Shown here: positions 1 to 11,866 of the stretch, piece by piece
Layout: each line of letters opens with the position of its first letter
Numbering within the stretch: position 1 is the stretch's first letter
Assembly (NCBI GenBank): GCA_032622095.1
Contig: CP136068.1
Span: 151,617,151-151,681,150 of the forward strand
Direction: 5' to 3'
DNA from: Siphonodentalium dalli
Lineage: Eukaryota > Mollusca > Scaphopoda > Gadilida > Siphonodentaliidae
Length of the DNA stretch: 64,000 nt
The notes under the pieces: generated by a model
Databases searched by the model: none
Told to the model about the DNA's origin: nothing
Seen by the model: only the letters and a program-made list of their open reading frames with translations
Translations under genes and position numbers: made by a program

Positions 1-1100
1 GAGTGCACACCATCCTCGTGCAAATAGGTTGTTCTTGGACCCAAATATTCACATACTCATAGGTTCATATTGGACTTATTTGATTCAGAAATAGCTCGAT
101 AGTGGACACATACCCATTATTCCGTTTTATGACATGGGCCACAGTGAAACACATTATAAAGAGCATACATCTGATATAGCGTAATTCAGATTCAAATAAT
201 GCCAAATATGGTCCTATTTGTGTTTTTGAAATAAGTTTAATATGAGATTATTTTCAGGAGAAGATGTGGGACGTGTTAATAATGTCAAACTTCACTGGCA
301 CCACATCTTAGCTATGTATGGATAGATATCATAGTTTGTTTCGTCATATCGCCCAATACAAGACGTGCAAACCAGTGTCGTTCTCAAATTCGTATTGAAA
401 AAAAGTGGTATTTATGATGACATAAGATTGCATCTTTTGTTTCGAAATTGGTTTGGGTAATTATTAATTGGTAGTATGTTCACTCACCCCGGAGAGCAGC
501 AATGGCTTCAAATCTTGGGACACCTTCTCTAGTCTCTCAGTCGAATAGTCATGAAGGATTATGTGGCTGATCGGTAGTATACCCACGTGATCCGAATTCT
601 GCCATGTTATCTTGACGTCATCGCCTGTCAGCATATTCAACAATGCACGATATTGTAAACACGGCACCAAATAGCTAACGTAGATTCAATTATACAATGA
701 TAACGAACTACTAAAGCAATCGAGGCTGTCCATCGTCGGTCATCGTTTATTGTTCAAAGAAAATAATAAACACCTTTCGCATAATGAACAACATATAATC
801 ATTACTAATAGGGTACTGCGTCACTATAATGTGTTTTCTTTCTATTCATTGTCACTTTCCCCTATTCGATGTTACGGTTACAGTTTTGGATTTTCAACAT
901 ACAGTAATAAGTTCGCGATCGTTTCTCAGCTCCTAATCTGGGAGATTACTCTGAGATTTTGTCCTTAAATTGTGACCGTCATGTGTCCTTAATTTGTATC
1001 AATTAGATGCAATCAAATTATTCGTCAACGTGAAACACGAGATTCTTCCGAAACACATAGCACTAAGCTATGACCTGATCACTAAGTACAAAATAATCCC
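1..1100. other. AT-rich DNA without a recognised gene
   Basis: Both strands were read and only short, compositionally driven open frames were seen, none with a recognisable motif. No repeat border was identified. Anything here could be unannotated dispersed repeat. Confidence 0.4.
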
Positions 1101-1163
1101 CTTACCGTGAGTAGTAAGCACGATTGTCTCCCTTACTGTGAGTAGTAAGCACGATTGTCGCAC
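1101..1163. repeat. 31-bp tandem duplication
   Basis: The block CTTACCGTGAGTAGTAAGCA plus CGATTGTC occurs twice head to tail with a period of 31 bp and one visible substitution (ACCG versus ACTG). It lies just outside the dispersed repeat that starts near 1230. Confidence 0.7.
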
Positions 1164-1229
1164 AAACGGACTCGTAGTCGTCAATTTTGCGAAAAAAACT
1201 ACGACTGCAACTAGCTATTCTTAAAGGCA

Positions 1230-1725
1230 TGTGAGGCCTTAATTGTCGAAAATATTCATATTTGTTCCAATCACCGTAAACAGAAAAAACATTAAAACGC
1301 ATACAGTTTCGTCCATATATACCATGACCATCGCGTAAACACCATGTTATCATAAAGATCTAATATATTTTACCTAAGCAAGAGCCTGATTTTGTTACAG
1401 AAGACAGCACAATGCTACTGGCTAATCACACACAAATGGCATAAACGCTCTTTATTAGTTTCATATAAGGAATTCACCAACAAAGAACGCTCTTTATGTT
1501 TACCATCACAATATAAACAAACACCAGAAAAGTAACTTTTTATGCTTTTGTTTACATAACAATGGTCAAACATGTGACAATAACATACTGTTTATGCGAT
1601 ATTTCTTATTTGTATACGGACAAAGTCTGTCTACATGTTGATGTTCTTTCTGTTTGTGGCGGTTTTTGACGGTGGAAATATTTTCACAGGATACCCACCG
1701 CCAAGGCCAACCGTACCTTTAATAC
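1230..1725 (-). repeat. Dispersed repeat family R1, minus-strand copy
   Basis: The reverse complement of this segment matches 32553-33030 over about 480-500 bp with many substitutions and small indels. Shared landmarks are the block TTCACAGGATACCCACC at one end, GTCGAAAATATTCATATTTG at the other, and two copies of the box AAAGAGCGTT in the middle (around 1444 and 1486 here). No coding capacity is seen. It is probably a non-autonomous transposon or a piece of a longer one; ends and target duplications could not be fixed. Confidence 0.75.
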
Positions 1726-1992
1726 TTATTTGTCGTCGTTCATTATGCGAAAGGTGTCTAATGAATTGATATCACTTCCCCCCCCCCACAAACTCTACCA
1801 ATGCAGCCGTCCCGGAACATACGAATAATCTGTTAGAGAAAACTATGAAGAAAATCCGCTTTTGGACACTTGTATGGACACACAAAATTATTTTCATTAT
1901 CAACGATCGCTTTATTTATGTAGAACAACCATACATTATTGACCATAAACTTGTTTGTATAATAGTGACATAACAGTCTACAGACTAAACTT

Positions 1993-2155
1993 ATATAAGG
2001 ATTAACTGTCATGTGGACTGTTTTTATGGAGATGTAACCGTGAGGTAAGTGGTCATAAATGTGTAAAACCCGAAGGGGTTTTACACAAATTATGACCACT
2101 TACCTCACGGTTACGTCTCCATAAAAACAGTCCACATGACAGTTAATCCTTATAT
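1993..2155. repeat. Near-perfect 163-bp palindrome (fold-back)
   Basis: The left arm starting ATATAAGGATTAACTGTCAT is repeated in inverse on the right and ends AGTTAATCCTTATAT. The arms are about 78 bp each, meet at a short spacer around 2074 (AACCCGAAGGGGTT), and show only a few mismatches. Transcribed, it would form a long RNA hairpin. It is most likely a fold-back MITE; no TIR family is recognised. Confidence 0.85.
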
Positions 2156-3654
2156 TTATATACATTTAGCGAAAAAGCCACTTTTGTAAATGTATTTAAA
2201 TCGAAAAGTGTATCTTGACAAAACCAACCCAAAATATCCAATAGCACCCTTGGCAAAAGTTAACAGGAACAATTTCTCTTTATATTGAAACCCGATGATT
2301 TATTAAGTCAATCTTGCGCGAGTCCAAATGCGCCCAAAACATTACGCGGTCGTCTTTCCAAAACCTATGACGCGTCGATGTAATTATGAGGCTGCAGTTA
2401 TGAGCTGTTGCACGTTCACCGAGACATAATTGCAACTAGCCACGTGGGCGCCGACCAATCAGAATGCTGGATTTAGTGATAATAACACTTAGTATGTAAA
2501 TATAACAACATGAATGCAATGAAATTCTCAACCAAACTGAAATCTAATTTCCAATTTTGCAACAAAAAATAGCCTTCAAACTTAGTATAGCCAATGCAGA
2601 ATCGAAATACAAAAACCATTTGACAAGACACAGTCATATAAGTGTCACTATGATTGAGATCGAATAGCAATGGTCACACAATATACCCGGGGTACGCCAC
2701 ATGATGTATATTCAGAACCGGATAGAACCCAATCAATATCAGCTGTTTAGATCATCCCTTCAAATAACTTTCCATTTCATTTGTAATTTTGTCTGTAAGG
2801 TATAAAAGAATGTGTCCTTTGAAAACCTTGATCTGAATCATGACTGGTATCAATATAAATATCATGATCAATATGTTATGTTTTAGATGTTTGTAACATG
2901 GAGACATGCCTGTCATTTCCCGGTTGTGTTTTCACTCCCTTCTGTACATGTACATGTACAATTATCCTGTTCATGGATTGAATCGTGAACAGAATCTGGT
3001 TAAAATACTACTGCGTGGAAAGTTGCACTTGTCTTCGAGCTACTGATGCCATGTATGCATGGTGTTATCAACGGTTTGTATTGTGAATGGGTAAAAAATC
3101 GCTCGTAGCCCTCACTGTGGTGAATTTCAAACCAGGTTCTATTCATTATCCACAAAGATCGATGGGAATTTATATGTTAAATATTTGGTTAAAATGACTT
3201 AGTTTTGTATGCATACTTGTGTGCGGATATCCAAAAAACGATTAAATCTTTCACCATAAAATGTATTTCCAAGATAAAATATAGTTCACATATCACTGAA
3301 TATGTATAAGCCTGTGAGGGTATAATTGCTACTCATTGTTAACTTACTACTCACCCATACAATTGCTTGGTGACATTTTATTTAAATTTTATTTAAAATC
3401 ACATTCAAGACCCTTTAGAGGTATTTTGTAGATGTTTACACTTCGTGGACTTATATTTACCAACTTAATCTATGTGCCACGCCATGTTACCGAAACTGAA
3501 AGCACGCAATTATCATATTATACCGCATCGACAGCGGACTAGATAAATGATATTGTTCAATACTGTGTTATGGACACATATGTACATGTAGGAAGTTATA
3601 TATTTTCTCACCACAAATCTACATATGCCAACTCTTGTTATTTTTGCATTGAAG
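2156..3654. other. No recognised feature
   Basis: AT-rich DNA with a short TACATG run at about 2943-2961. No open frame with a recognisable domain was found on either strand. Confidence 0.4.
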
Positions 3655-3835
3655 CCGTGATCTCTTGTAATTAGTTTCTACATTAGATCATGCCATGATT
3701 CTCTACCCTGGCTAACGCCCGTGGAGATCATATTCCACAAGTACAAAACCTGACATATTTCTTAGTTACTGTCTGTTCCTTAATAATGTACTTCACTGTG
3801 TGTGAAGGTCCCGACTCGAAATTTACATAAATAAA
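3655..3835 (+). repeat. Dispersed repeat family R2, copy 1
   Basis: This segment shares GGCTAACGCCCGTGGAGATC-like and TTAATAATGTACTTCACTG blocks with 60545-60800 on the same strand, with 54945-55060, and in inverse with about 11025-11240. Copies differ at many positions, so the family is old. No coding sequence is visible and element ends are unknown. Confidence 0.65.
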
Positions 3836-4035
3836 TAACAGTTTTGTATAGCGTAAAATCCACCGAAGTGCTCTAAAACGCTTGACATGTTAAACATAAA
3901 ATACAATTGCAAATATAAGACATAATTATCGTCATCAACAAAACAGTAGAACTATATGTTAGACGTTATAAAAATACAGAAGCGCATAAAGTTATAAATC
4001 GAAGAAATTATTAAAATTTACTGGTAAATTGGGAG

Positions 4036-4185
4036 TGATAACATGCTAACAAAATAACAGCGAAAAAAGGGGGGTAACATGGCGAATGGGTAACATGCTA
4101 AAAATAACAGTGAAAAAAGGGGGTGGGAAATGGCGAACGGGTAGCATGCTAAAAATAACATGAAAAAAGGGGGTTAAAATAGCGC
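4036..4185. repeat. About 51-bp tandem repeat, three degenerate copies
   Basis: The landmark CATGCTAA recurs at 4042, 4094 and 4145, each followed by AATAACA, a GAAAAAAGGGGG run and a GGCGAA-type block. Periods are 52 and 51 bp. It is a simple minisatellite with no sign of function. Confidence 0.75.
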
Positions 4186-4500
4186 CCGGTCAGGAAACGA
4201 GTATTGTCAACAGGGAGTATTTGCATTATTATTTTGGGGGGGGGGGGTAGTTTAAGATAAAATAAATATAGGTTATCACCACCATGTGTGTTTCTGAGAT
4301 CCTTATTCAAGTCGAGCTGCCTTCTCTGATACACACCGGGTGGTGATAACCAATTTATCTTACAATTTGTCCCATAAAAAATGCAATAAAACTCAATTTA
4401 AAACAGGAACTATTGTATTACGCGTAACACAAAACGTACACAATATTATCAGCACGCGACGCCGTGAGAAGTCAAATTCTGATAAATTCACGTCACGTGA

Positions 4501-5788
4501 CTATTCAATTTCGCTTTGACTGGAATCCGATTCAATGATGAGCCGACGATATTTCCGTTTCGAATGTTCGACATAATTGTCACTTTTATCAGGATAATTG
4601 TAATATTTGATGGTGCAATTTCCTTGGATGGTAATTGTATTTGCGAGAGGCATTGCAGGAGATGACTGTCCATTCACTGTTTTAATGAATTTCGCACTTT
4701 CCGTCACTTCAACAATCGAATTCTGGTTTGCAGTTGCGCTCTCAGTGTCACATGTATCAACAATTCTAGTTGGAACGGAATTCGAATTTTCAACATTGGA
4801 CTCAGAAGTTAGTGCTCGTTTTGGTGCTATGCAGAGAATATCCGACAGTTTCCGCTGCATGTCCACTGACGCAACAGAATAATTATTTACACTGGAAATA
4901 TTTCTGTGACCTGAAAGCTGTGCAATAGTGTTAGGCGTGATGTCATTATGAAGTAGTCGAGTGCATGTTGTTTTCCGGACGCAGTTATTTGTCTTTCTAC
5001 CAGGAATTTGACCTTTTTCTGCGATATTCTTCATTATTTTGGCTAAGGCGTGTTCACCCATAGGTTGAGCCTTATACCAGAATGGTGAATCTGATTTGCA
5101 ATTATGATTCACTTGGATGTAGAATGGTGAATCATGCTGCAAAGTGTTCAGTGGACGCTTTGATGCGAATACTTTGTACGCTGCAACTCGGTGGTGAGTA
5201 CTGGCACTTGCTCCTGTTCGTCCTGTTTGTCATCCTTTCATTGTGTTTCAAATATTCTATTCCATTTGCATCTTTCTCGAGAATAATGTCACCCGATCGC
5301 AATCTATGTTGCTCTTTTCCAGTGCGCATTCCGAACAATTTCACATTGTTATACCACATTAGATTTTGCAAACCATAGGGGCAGTACTCAACACTTAACA
5401 CATCTCTTTCCCTGATAATAACTTCCTCGCTCTCTGTTATCGGTTCAGCTGCATTTGGCCGATTTCCTTTACCTGTTTCTTTCAACTGTTTCCTCTTGCT
5501 TGCCAATACTGTCCTGGAACTTTCAAATTCGCGGTCCATACATATACGATATGTATATTTCTTCTCCCTCAAATATCTATCAATACCGCGGTGGTAGGAT
5601 GTCAATGAGTCCGGCTCATAATCAGATCCATCTGCTTTCCTGACAGATAGTATGAAGGACCCTATATAGTTATCCATGTGAATTGGGTCAATCGTTTCAA
5701 TAGCCCGAAATTCATTCCTTTGGGACAGAAATCTTGTAAAGGCCCTTATCACAACTTGAGTTTTCTTTACTGTATTTTCGTTTTGCAT
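4501..5788 (-). pseudogene. Crypton-type tyrosine recombinase, frameshifted
   Basis: Two overlapping minus-strand frames, 5132-5788 (N-terminal, 218 aa) and 4501-5142 (C-terminal, 213 aa), together encode one protein of about 420 residues broken by a frameshift near 5135. The first half has a SAM-like N-terminal core-binding region and a G-M-R-T-G-K-E segment at residues 153-159 that fits the first catalytic Arg. The second half has the box NNCVRKTTCTRLL, then QLSGHRN and NNYSVAS, which fit the Arg, His and catalytic Tyr of the DUF3504/Crypton-like tyrosine recombinases. Where relatives usually have NHS before the second Arg, this copy has NNC, so a catalytic His may be lost. These enzymes move DNA by site-specific recombination. 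The frame stays open a little upstream of 5788 to about 5840. The family call is from motifs; a domesticated paralogue is possible but unlikely given the frameshift. Confidence 0.8.
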
Positions 5789-5917
5789 ACTTGATACAAA
5801 GTCATCTTTGTCAGAGTCTTGTTGGGGCTTTGGATGCTGGTCTCACTTGTGTCAGTGGTGACGTAACAACAGTGGCATTAGTACAGGTAGTATCAATGGT
5901 AGAAGTACTAGTATTAT

Positions 5918-6310
5918 TATACCCCCGCAACAAAGTTAGGGGGGTATACTGGAATCAGATTGTCCGTCCGTCGTCCCCCGTCGTCCGTCCGTCGTCCGTG
6001 GACACAAATTTGTCCGGAGTTTTTCTCAGTCGTTTTTTGATCAATTTCCGTGAAACTTGGCACAGACATCAACCACCATGGGAACCTGTGCACCTGCGAT
6101 TATGACATCTGTCTGACTTTTTTTTTCGACTTAGAACTTTTATTCCTAAATTGTTCGGTCATTAGGTTTAAGATTAGGGTTAGGGTTGTGCACCTGCAAT
6201 GGGAACTGTTATTTTATTATTTTAACTAAATGTTTACTGACATGTGAAACATCTTAGTATTTTAAAAACACGGGGTATCCTTAGTCCCATTGGGACAGTC
6301 ACACCTCTAG
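5918..6310 (+). repeat. Non-coding dispersed element starting TATACCCCCGCAACAAAG
   Basis: The segment opens with a short hairpin (TATACCCCCG...GGGGGGTATA), followed by a TCCGTCCGTCGTC-rich stretch and a weakly protein-like block ending GGAACCTGTGCACC. It ends around CAGTCACACCTCTAGTT. From general knowledge, repeats with this opening are widespread in marine invertebrate genomes, but the superfamily is not clear to me. It lies immediately upstream of the Crypton on the opposite strand, which may be coincidence. Confidence 0.5.
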
Positions 6311-7369
6311 TTGTTAATGTTATGCTCACTGTTATTCCTTCTCCATCCCCATAATGGCGCTGGTGACAAATAATTGGAAACAATGGCCTAGATTGTGGCA
6401 TCTACAGGCAAAATTTGAGATTGAGACTGAGGTTCACTTAAAACATCACTTTTAGAGCTGTTGTCTTGGTCAATTCTGCTAACAACATCATGCAAATCAT
6501 CATCTTCTCTAAACAACATCTTCTCTAAACAACTGCATAAGATTATTATATGATACCTCATTCAAATTAACTGAGTCGAATTCCATATTGTTTCTAATTT
6601 GCGTACTTTCGCAAGAATCGATTTATTTACGTTGTGTGCTCTGCAGAAATTGCAAATGCAGACGACGTTTTAAAAGCATCTAAATCACCCATTGAAATTC
6701 ATTTAGATGAAATGCAATAAATTACTGACTTTTCGTAAGTATTCCGTCTTATATCCTTAACATAATATAACATTTATTTGATTTTCCCTTTCGTATTTTA
6801 TCGAATAAAAAACGCGGTCATTAGCTTTTGATCAAGACAGTACTGAATTACGGGTAATTCCCTACTACGCTAAAATAGAAATTGTCAAAATAGTCCGTAT
6901 TCGTGCGCGCTGTAAACAATGTGTAACCTTCGTTACTTTTTCGATTTCAAAACATTTTGGGGTGGCATTTTTGAGCTTTTTGTGTCCTGTCTCCACATTT
7001 GTCAACTTTATTGAACTAATTATTGATTATTTTACGTTCGTAGCACACGAGTATATTATTTTACGACTTTTAATTGGTTATTTAGACATTTTTTTTTTTA
7101 AACAAATCAGTTGTCGAAACACACGTGCACCAGCTGTTGCCATCCACGATATCCTTGTTGCCATCCCGGATACGAGATCGGAAACCGCCTAGGCGTTTTC
7201 ACGTGTATTTGAGTAACAATAGCTAAATTGTAAGATAAAACAGTTATCAAACACATATTTACACGAGTTAGGATCAGCTGTTTTTCTTGGTTGATGCGTA
7301 TCATGTTAGCTTTCACCTGGTATAGCCTGGAACACCGTAGCTGACCAAGGCTACTCGCTAACGTGCTTT
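6311..7369. other. No recognised gene
   Basis: AT-rich sequence. Around 7190-7240 a short segment (AACCGCC..GTTTTCACGTGTATTTGAG..TTGTAAGATAAA) weakly resembles 12355-12410, suggesting another old dispersed repeat. No coding sequence was found. Confidence 0.35.
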
Positions 7370-7495
7370 CAGGACTTCTTCTTCGGTCGTAATTCCAAGT
7401 CTTTGAATGCTTCTTGGAATAAGAATGTTTTCAGTTGCTTTTTGAAGTCGGCATAGCAGCCATTCATACGTCAATTACATACCAGTGCGTTCCAC

Positions 7496-7984
7496 TTATT
7501 TGGCGCTATGATACTGGCGATTGGCTAGGGCAGACCGTCCCGTGTTGTTGGTGAGTCTGACATCATCATTTGATCGGAGATCCCGACTCGGTGTGTATAT
7601 GGGAGCGATATCTTGGAGGTAGGCTGGAGCAGTTTGATGTGCACAGCGATGAGCAAGACACAGAATCTTGAAGTCGATCCGCTGTTTAACGGGCAGCCAA
7701 TGGAGTTGTTTGAGAACCGGCATGATGTGGTCTCGGTATCCGGCCTCCGATACAATGCGTGCAGCTGCATATTGTACGGTCCGCAGTTTCCTAAGCGATT
7801 TATCTGTGAGTCCCACATATACCGAGTTGATGTAGTCGATATGCGATGTTACAAATGAATGGACCAATTTTTCTAGTGCCGATTTTGTCAGAAATGATCG
7901 AATGCGTCGGATGTTTAGTAGCTGCATAAATGAGGTCTGACACACGTTTGTAATGTGTTTATCGAGCTTCAATTCGCAGTCCAT
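7496..7984 (-). pseudogene. C-terminal domain of the CR1-like LINE
   Basis: This 162-residue frame reads DCELKLDKHITNVCQ, then HIDYINSVYVGL, ARIVSEAGYRDHIMPVLKQL, HWLPVKQRIDFKI, and YTPSRDLRSNDDVRL. This is the post-palm segment typical of CR1/L2 elements. It continues weakly to about 7370 (WNALVCN, then FKKQLKTFLF in the same strand) before the element ends. Confidence 0.85.
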
Positions 7985-8112
7985 AATAGGGCCGATATTT
8001 CTGGCACTGTCGCTCAGTCATGTCTGGCTATCTCCGATCAACAGTGCTTCCAGAGAAGGCACGCACGCAGGGCTTTGTTGACGGAAAAGGACGATCTCAG
8101 TCTTGGTGTCAT

Positions 8113-9463
8113 TCATTTTAGCCGAAACTGCTTCATCAAATGACGTACATCGTCCACACAAGATTCCATTTTTGATATGGCAATGGATGTCTCAAATGCA
8201 TTTGCCGAATTTAAAGTTAAATACAGCTGGATGTCATCAGCATATAGATGGTACGATATGTCTTTCTTGCGAAGAAGCGACACAGGGAAGATGTATATAT
8301 TGTGAAAAGAAATGGCCCAAGGATAGAGCCTTGTGGGACACCACATGTTAGCTGTCGTGATGTTGATACAGTTTTGTTAATAAATATCTGTTGGCATCGA
8401 TCGCTCAAATATGACTTGAACCAGGATAACACAGTTCCACTTATGCCGTTCTGTCGAAGGATCTCCAACATGATGTTATGGTCAACCGTGTCGAAAGCAG
8501 CAGAAAGATCCAACAAAACAAGGAGCGTGACATTTACATTTGTCATTGAACATATAATATCATTCTGGACTCTGAGGATGGCAGATCCCGTGCTGTGTCC
8601 CGCTCTGTATGCGGACTGATTTTGCTCGGCAAGGTTGTTCGTGGTTAGGTGTTCATTCAGTTGTTTGGCTACGACACGCTCAAATAGCTTTGACGTATAC
8701 GATATGTTTGAAACAAGGCGATAGTTCTTCATGATGTTCCTATCTAGTGACCACTTTTAATTAGTGTAACAACGAGTGCCCTCTTCATACTAGCAGGAAC
8801 GTATCCATCGCTGAGAGATGATCTGACCAATGTGGTGACGGCTGGTAGTAGAAGGTCCAAACTTGTTTTCAGCAGCGTTGTCGAAATGGGATCAAGATCA
8901 TTCGTTTTGTTTGATGTCGTACTAATAAAATCTGCGATATCTTCGCTGCTCACATCTTTAAATGTTTTCAGTTCATTTGGTATGTCGAGTTTGACGAATG
9001 TTGGAGAGCCTTCATTTGGATTTTGTTCCTGTATATCTCTGATCTTATAAATGAAGAAATCACCGAATTTGTCCAGGAGACCAGAGAGGTCAGTATAGAC
9101 GGATAACACCAGCGTTGAACCCTTTCCATCAAGAGAGTTCATGATCTTATATAGAACTTTCGAAGACGGTGCACTTTCAATTTTCGAATTATAGTGGAGT
9201 TTTTTTGCTTCGTTTATCAATTTATTTGTGTCAGTTCGTTGATCTCGATACAGCTGACGGTGCACCTCCAAATGGGTTCGATTGAAAAGATGTTCAAGCC
9301 TTCTCCGTTTGCGTTTAGCTTCTCGAATTTCATTGGTATACCACTCACATTCTCTGACAAGAAGTCGCCTGGTCTTAATCGGAGCGTGCTTATTGATGAT
9401 TTGTGTAAGTGTAGACTCAAAACAATCAAGCGAAGAGGAAACATTTCTGATTCCGCCACACAT
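8113..9463 (-). pseudogene. Reverse transcriptase part of the CR1-like LINE
   Basis: A linker domain (9463-8744) runs into RT motif 1 (VPASMKRALVVTLIKSGH) and stops. The next frame (8732-8217) gives NYRLVSNISYTSKLFERVVA, motif A VLLDLSAAFDTVDH, and motif B TCGVPQGSILGPFLFTIYT. A third frame (8346-8113) gives motif C as YHLYADDIQLYL. The catalytic Asp residues of motifs A and C are all present. Two frameshifts (near 8740 and near 8280) break the reading frame. Synthesis of cDNA at the target site was its original role. Confidence 0.9.
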
Positions 9464-9469
9464 GGAGCT

Positions 9470-10261
9470 TCAACAAAGTTCAGAAGCCATGATGTCCTCT
9501 TTCATTGTCAGAGTATCTATTGCCTTGTAGTTCAGATATTTTAAGGTGGTGATGGACCTTTCGGTTTTTTGTGAGTTGATTCTAGCCAAAATTGCAAAAT
9601 GATCGGATATGTCAGGATCCCAGATTGAACTTTTCGAGACGTAGACATCTGGCTTTCGGACCAATATCAAATCTAAAATATGGCCGTGTTTGTGAGTAGT
9701 CATATTAACAAGTTGCTTAAATCACAGAGAATCGACGAGACCTAAGAATTCGATGGCTAAGTTGTTGGTGCAATCGTCGACATGAATGTTGAAATCACCA
9801 TCTATTAAAACTTCTCAGGAATGGGTCGCAAACTCCGAGAGAAGGTCTGTGAACTCTATCATGATTTGTGCGTCGGATTGTTTGTTTGTTTGATTAGGAG
9901 GTGGTCTATAAATAAGTAACATTCTCGTTGGTTTATCTGTGGAGATCATTATGTCCATGTGCTCAAACGATGAGAAATTTGCAGAATCACCACCATGTTG
10001 TTTTATCGTGACGCTATCCAGATGGATCAGGGCAACGCCACAACCCCTCCTGTGTCTAGCTTTATGGACAATATAATATCCAGGCGGTAAGGTGTCATTT
10101 AGAAGATATTTGTTTGCCGTGTCGTCATGCTTTAACCAAATCTCAGTGAGAGCTAGAACGTCGATGTTGTCCACGATGAAGGAGTGAATCTTGGGTGCTT
10201 TCTTGGACATTGAACGAGTGTGTAGGAGTTCTAACTTCAGCCGATCATCATGCATGCTCAA
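9470..10261 (-). pseudogene. APE-type endonuclease part of the CR1-like LINE
   Basis: The endonuclease would nick target DNA to prime reverse transcription. Motifs in order: DVLALTEIWL (catalytic Glu), GVALIHLDS, LLIYRPPP, then after a stop near 9815 VLIDGDFNIHVDD (Asp-x-Asn), after another stop near 9718 HKHGHILDLIL, and DPDISDHFAILA (Ser-Asp-His). All catalytic signature blocks are present, but at least two in-frame stops interrupt them. The leader at 10548-10258 (GKRGGRLRRKR) overlaps its start by a few bases and belongs to the same ORF2. Confidence 0.88.
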
Positions 10262-11024
10262 TTCGACGATGTTATGTTTGTTGGCACTGGACGGGCGTGA
10301 GAATTTAGAGAAGTAGTACGTTTCCTGACCAATACCTCGATGCGTGGTTTGTATTTCGTTCGTTTACGACGAAGGCGACCACCTCGCTTGCCGTGCTTTC
10401 TGTGGCATCCCTGTTTGACAACTCCATTTATTTCTGCAGTCGGACACAATCCGAGAACAGCAATGTTACATATTTTTTTCAGCTTGAGTGGTATTTTACA
10501 CATTAGTTCAATCAACATAGTTGATTGGTAGTATACATTGGCAATCACGCACTGCAGTAGACGTGAGCGCCAATTAATCTGTTTAGATCCCAGTCAGCAG
10601 AGTTGGGCCGTAATGACCAACCGCTGTGTACAGGCGACACCTTCTTTGGGCGTGTTCGGCAATGAAATTTTTCACAAATTGTGACTAAAATCACAAATAA
10701 AATGAAAAGTTCAACATATTGTCCAATAATAATAGAAGTTCCATGTGCGTCGAAGATAAATACACATGTAAGCACTTTTCAAACACTATTTCACAGCTAA
10801 ATCCCGTATATTAAGAAGGTTTTCTACGGAGCGAGTGAATTCTGCTGCCATCCAGGCGCTGAACACTACTCACTTGTTATATGTAGGTGACTTTGTGAGC
10901 GATTTTTATTTGCGTCGCTTACAATTATGGGATTTTTCCTGGGTAATTAATTTAATGTTTATTGCGATATCAGCTCATAACAGTCACAGAAAAGCATGCC
11001 ATCTTGAGCTGGTATCGTCCCTAA

Positions 11025-11250
11025 CGTGAAGGAGATTATTGATGAACAAGTATTAACAAAGAAATTATTTCCTTACCTTGTTTTCCAATGTTATAAAGTT
11101 TACTGTCATGGCGTCAGAACACCAACAAGTTCCCATGTTTTGTACTGGTGGAATATAATCTCTACGGGCGTTAGCCAGTGTAGATATTCGTGCCATGATC
11201 TATTTCCACATTATGGCTGTTTGGTGTACCATTTCATGCAAGACAACGGG
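11025..11250 (-). repeat. Dispersed repeat family R2, inverted copy
   Basis: The reverse complement carries GGCTAACGCCCGTAGAGATT, CCAGTACAAAAC and an AATAATCTCCTTCACG block in the same order as 3655-3835. Just upstream on the plus strand, 10916-10948 (CGCTTACAATTATGGGATTT..CCTGGGTAATTAATT) matches 60804-60836, so a larger composite repeat may extend back to about 10835. Confidence 0.6.
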
Positions 11251-11314
11251 CCGTCAAGTGAACTATTATTGAACAGTCGCTTTATGAACATAGTCATTGT
11301 AACAGTGCAGGGCA

Positions 11315-11866
11315 TCACTTCTATAATTTACCTGCGATACTGGCTGAATCGATGACTCTTATATAATGTACCTACGATATTGGCTGACTCGATGACACTT
11401 CTATAATTTACCTGCGATATTGGCTGACTCGATGACATTTATATAATTTACCTGCGATATTAGCTGAATCGATGACTCTTATACAATTTACCTGCGATAT
11501 TGGCTGCCTCGGTGACTCTTATATAATGTACCTGCGATATTGGCTGAATCGATGACTCTTATACAATTTACCTGCGATATTGGCTGACTCGATGACTCTT
11601 ATACAATTTCCTGCGATATTGGCTGACTCGATGACACTTATATAATTTACCTGCGATATTGGCTGACTCGATGACTCTTATATAATGTACCTGCGATATT
11701 GGCTGACTCGATGACTTTATACAATTTACCTGCGATATTGGCTGACTCGATCACACTTATATAATTTACCTGCGATATAAATGACTCTTATATAATGTAC
11801 CTGCGATATTGGATGACTCGATGACATTTATACAATTTACCTGCGATATTGGCTGACTCGATGACA
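11315..11866. repeat. 40-bp tandem repeat, about 14 copies
   Basis: The unit has the form TGGCTGACTCGATGACWCTT + ATATAATTTACCTGCGATAT. Copies differ mainly at AC/CT after GATGA and at ATATAAT/ATACAAT, and one copy is shortened near 11780. There are no spacers of unique sequence, so this is a minisatellite and not a CRISPR-like array. Confidence 0.92.

Larger units (their letters stand above)
7370..10548 (-). mobile_element. CR1-like non-LTR retrotransposon, degraded
   Basis: Reading down the minus strand the pieces follow the order of a CR1-type ORF2: a basic Arg/Lys-rich leader (10548-10258), an APE endonuclease (10261 to about 9470), a linker (9463 to about 8800), reverse transcriptase (about 8800-8113) and a C-terminal thumb region (7984-7496). 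The final segment has a CR1-style ending (LRS..TNNTGRSALANRQYHSAK, then WNAL) and finishes about 7370. Stops and frameshifts separate nearly every block, so the copy is dead. The order and continuity show one insertion rather than several. Confidence 0.9.

Noticed and set aside
6168-6187. TTAGGGTTAGGG resembling telomere repeat
   Set aside because: Only about two and a half units occur, inside a dispersed element. This is too short to be an interstitial telomere array.
8832-9544. Plus-strand open frames opposite the CR1-like LINE
   Set aside because: They are shadows of the minus-strand ORF2, which has all endonuclease and RT motifs in order.
11315-11866. Regular repeats resembling a CRISPR array
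   Set aside because: The 40-bp units are head to tail without unique spacers and the surroundings are eukaryotic. It is a minisatellite.
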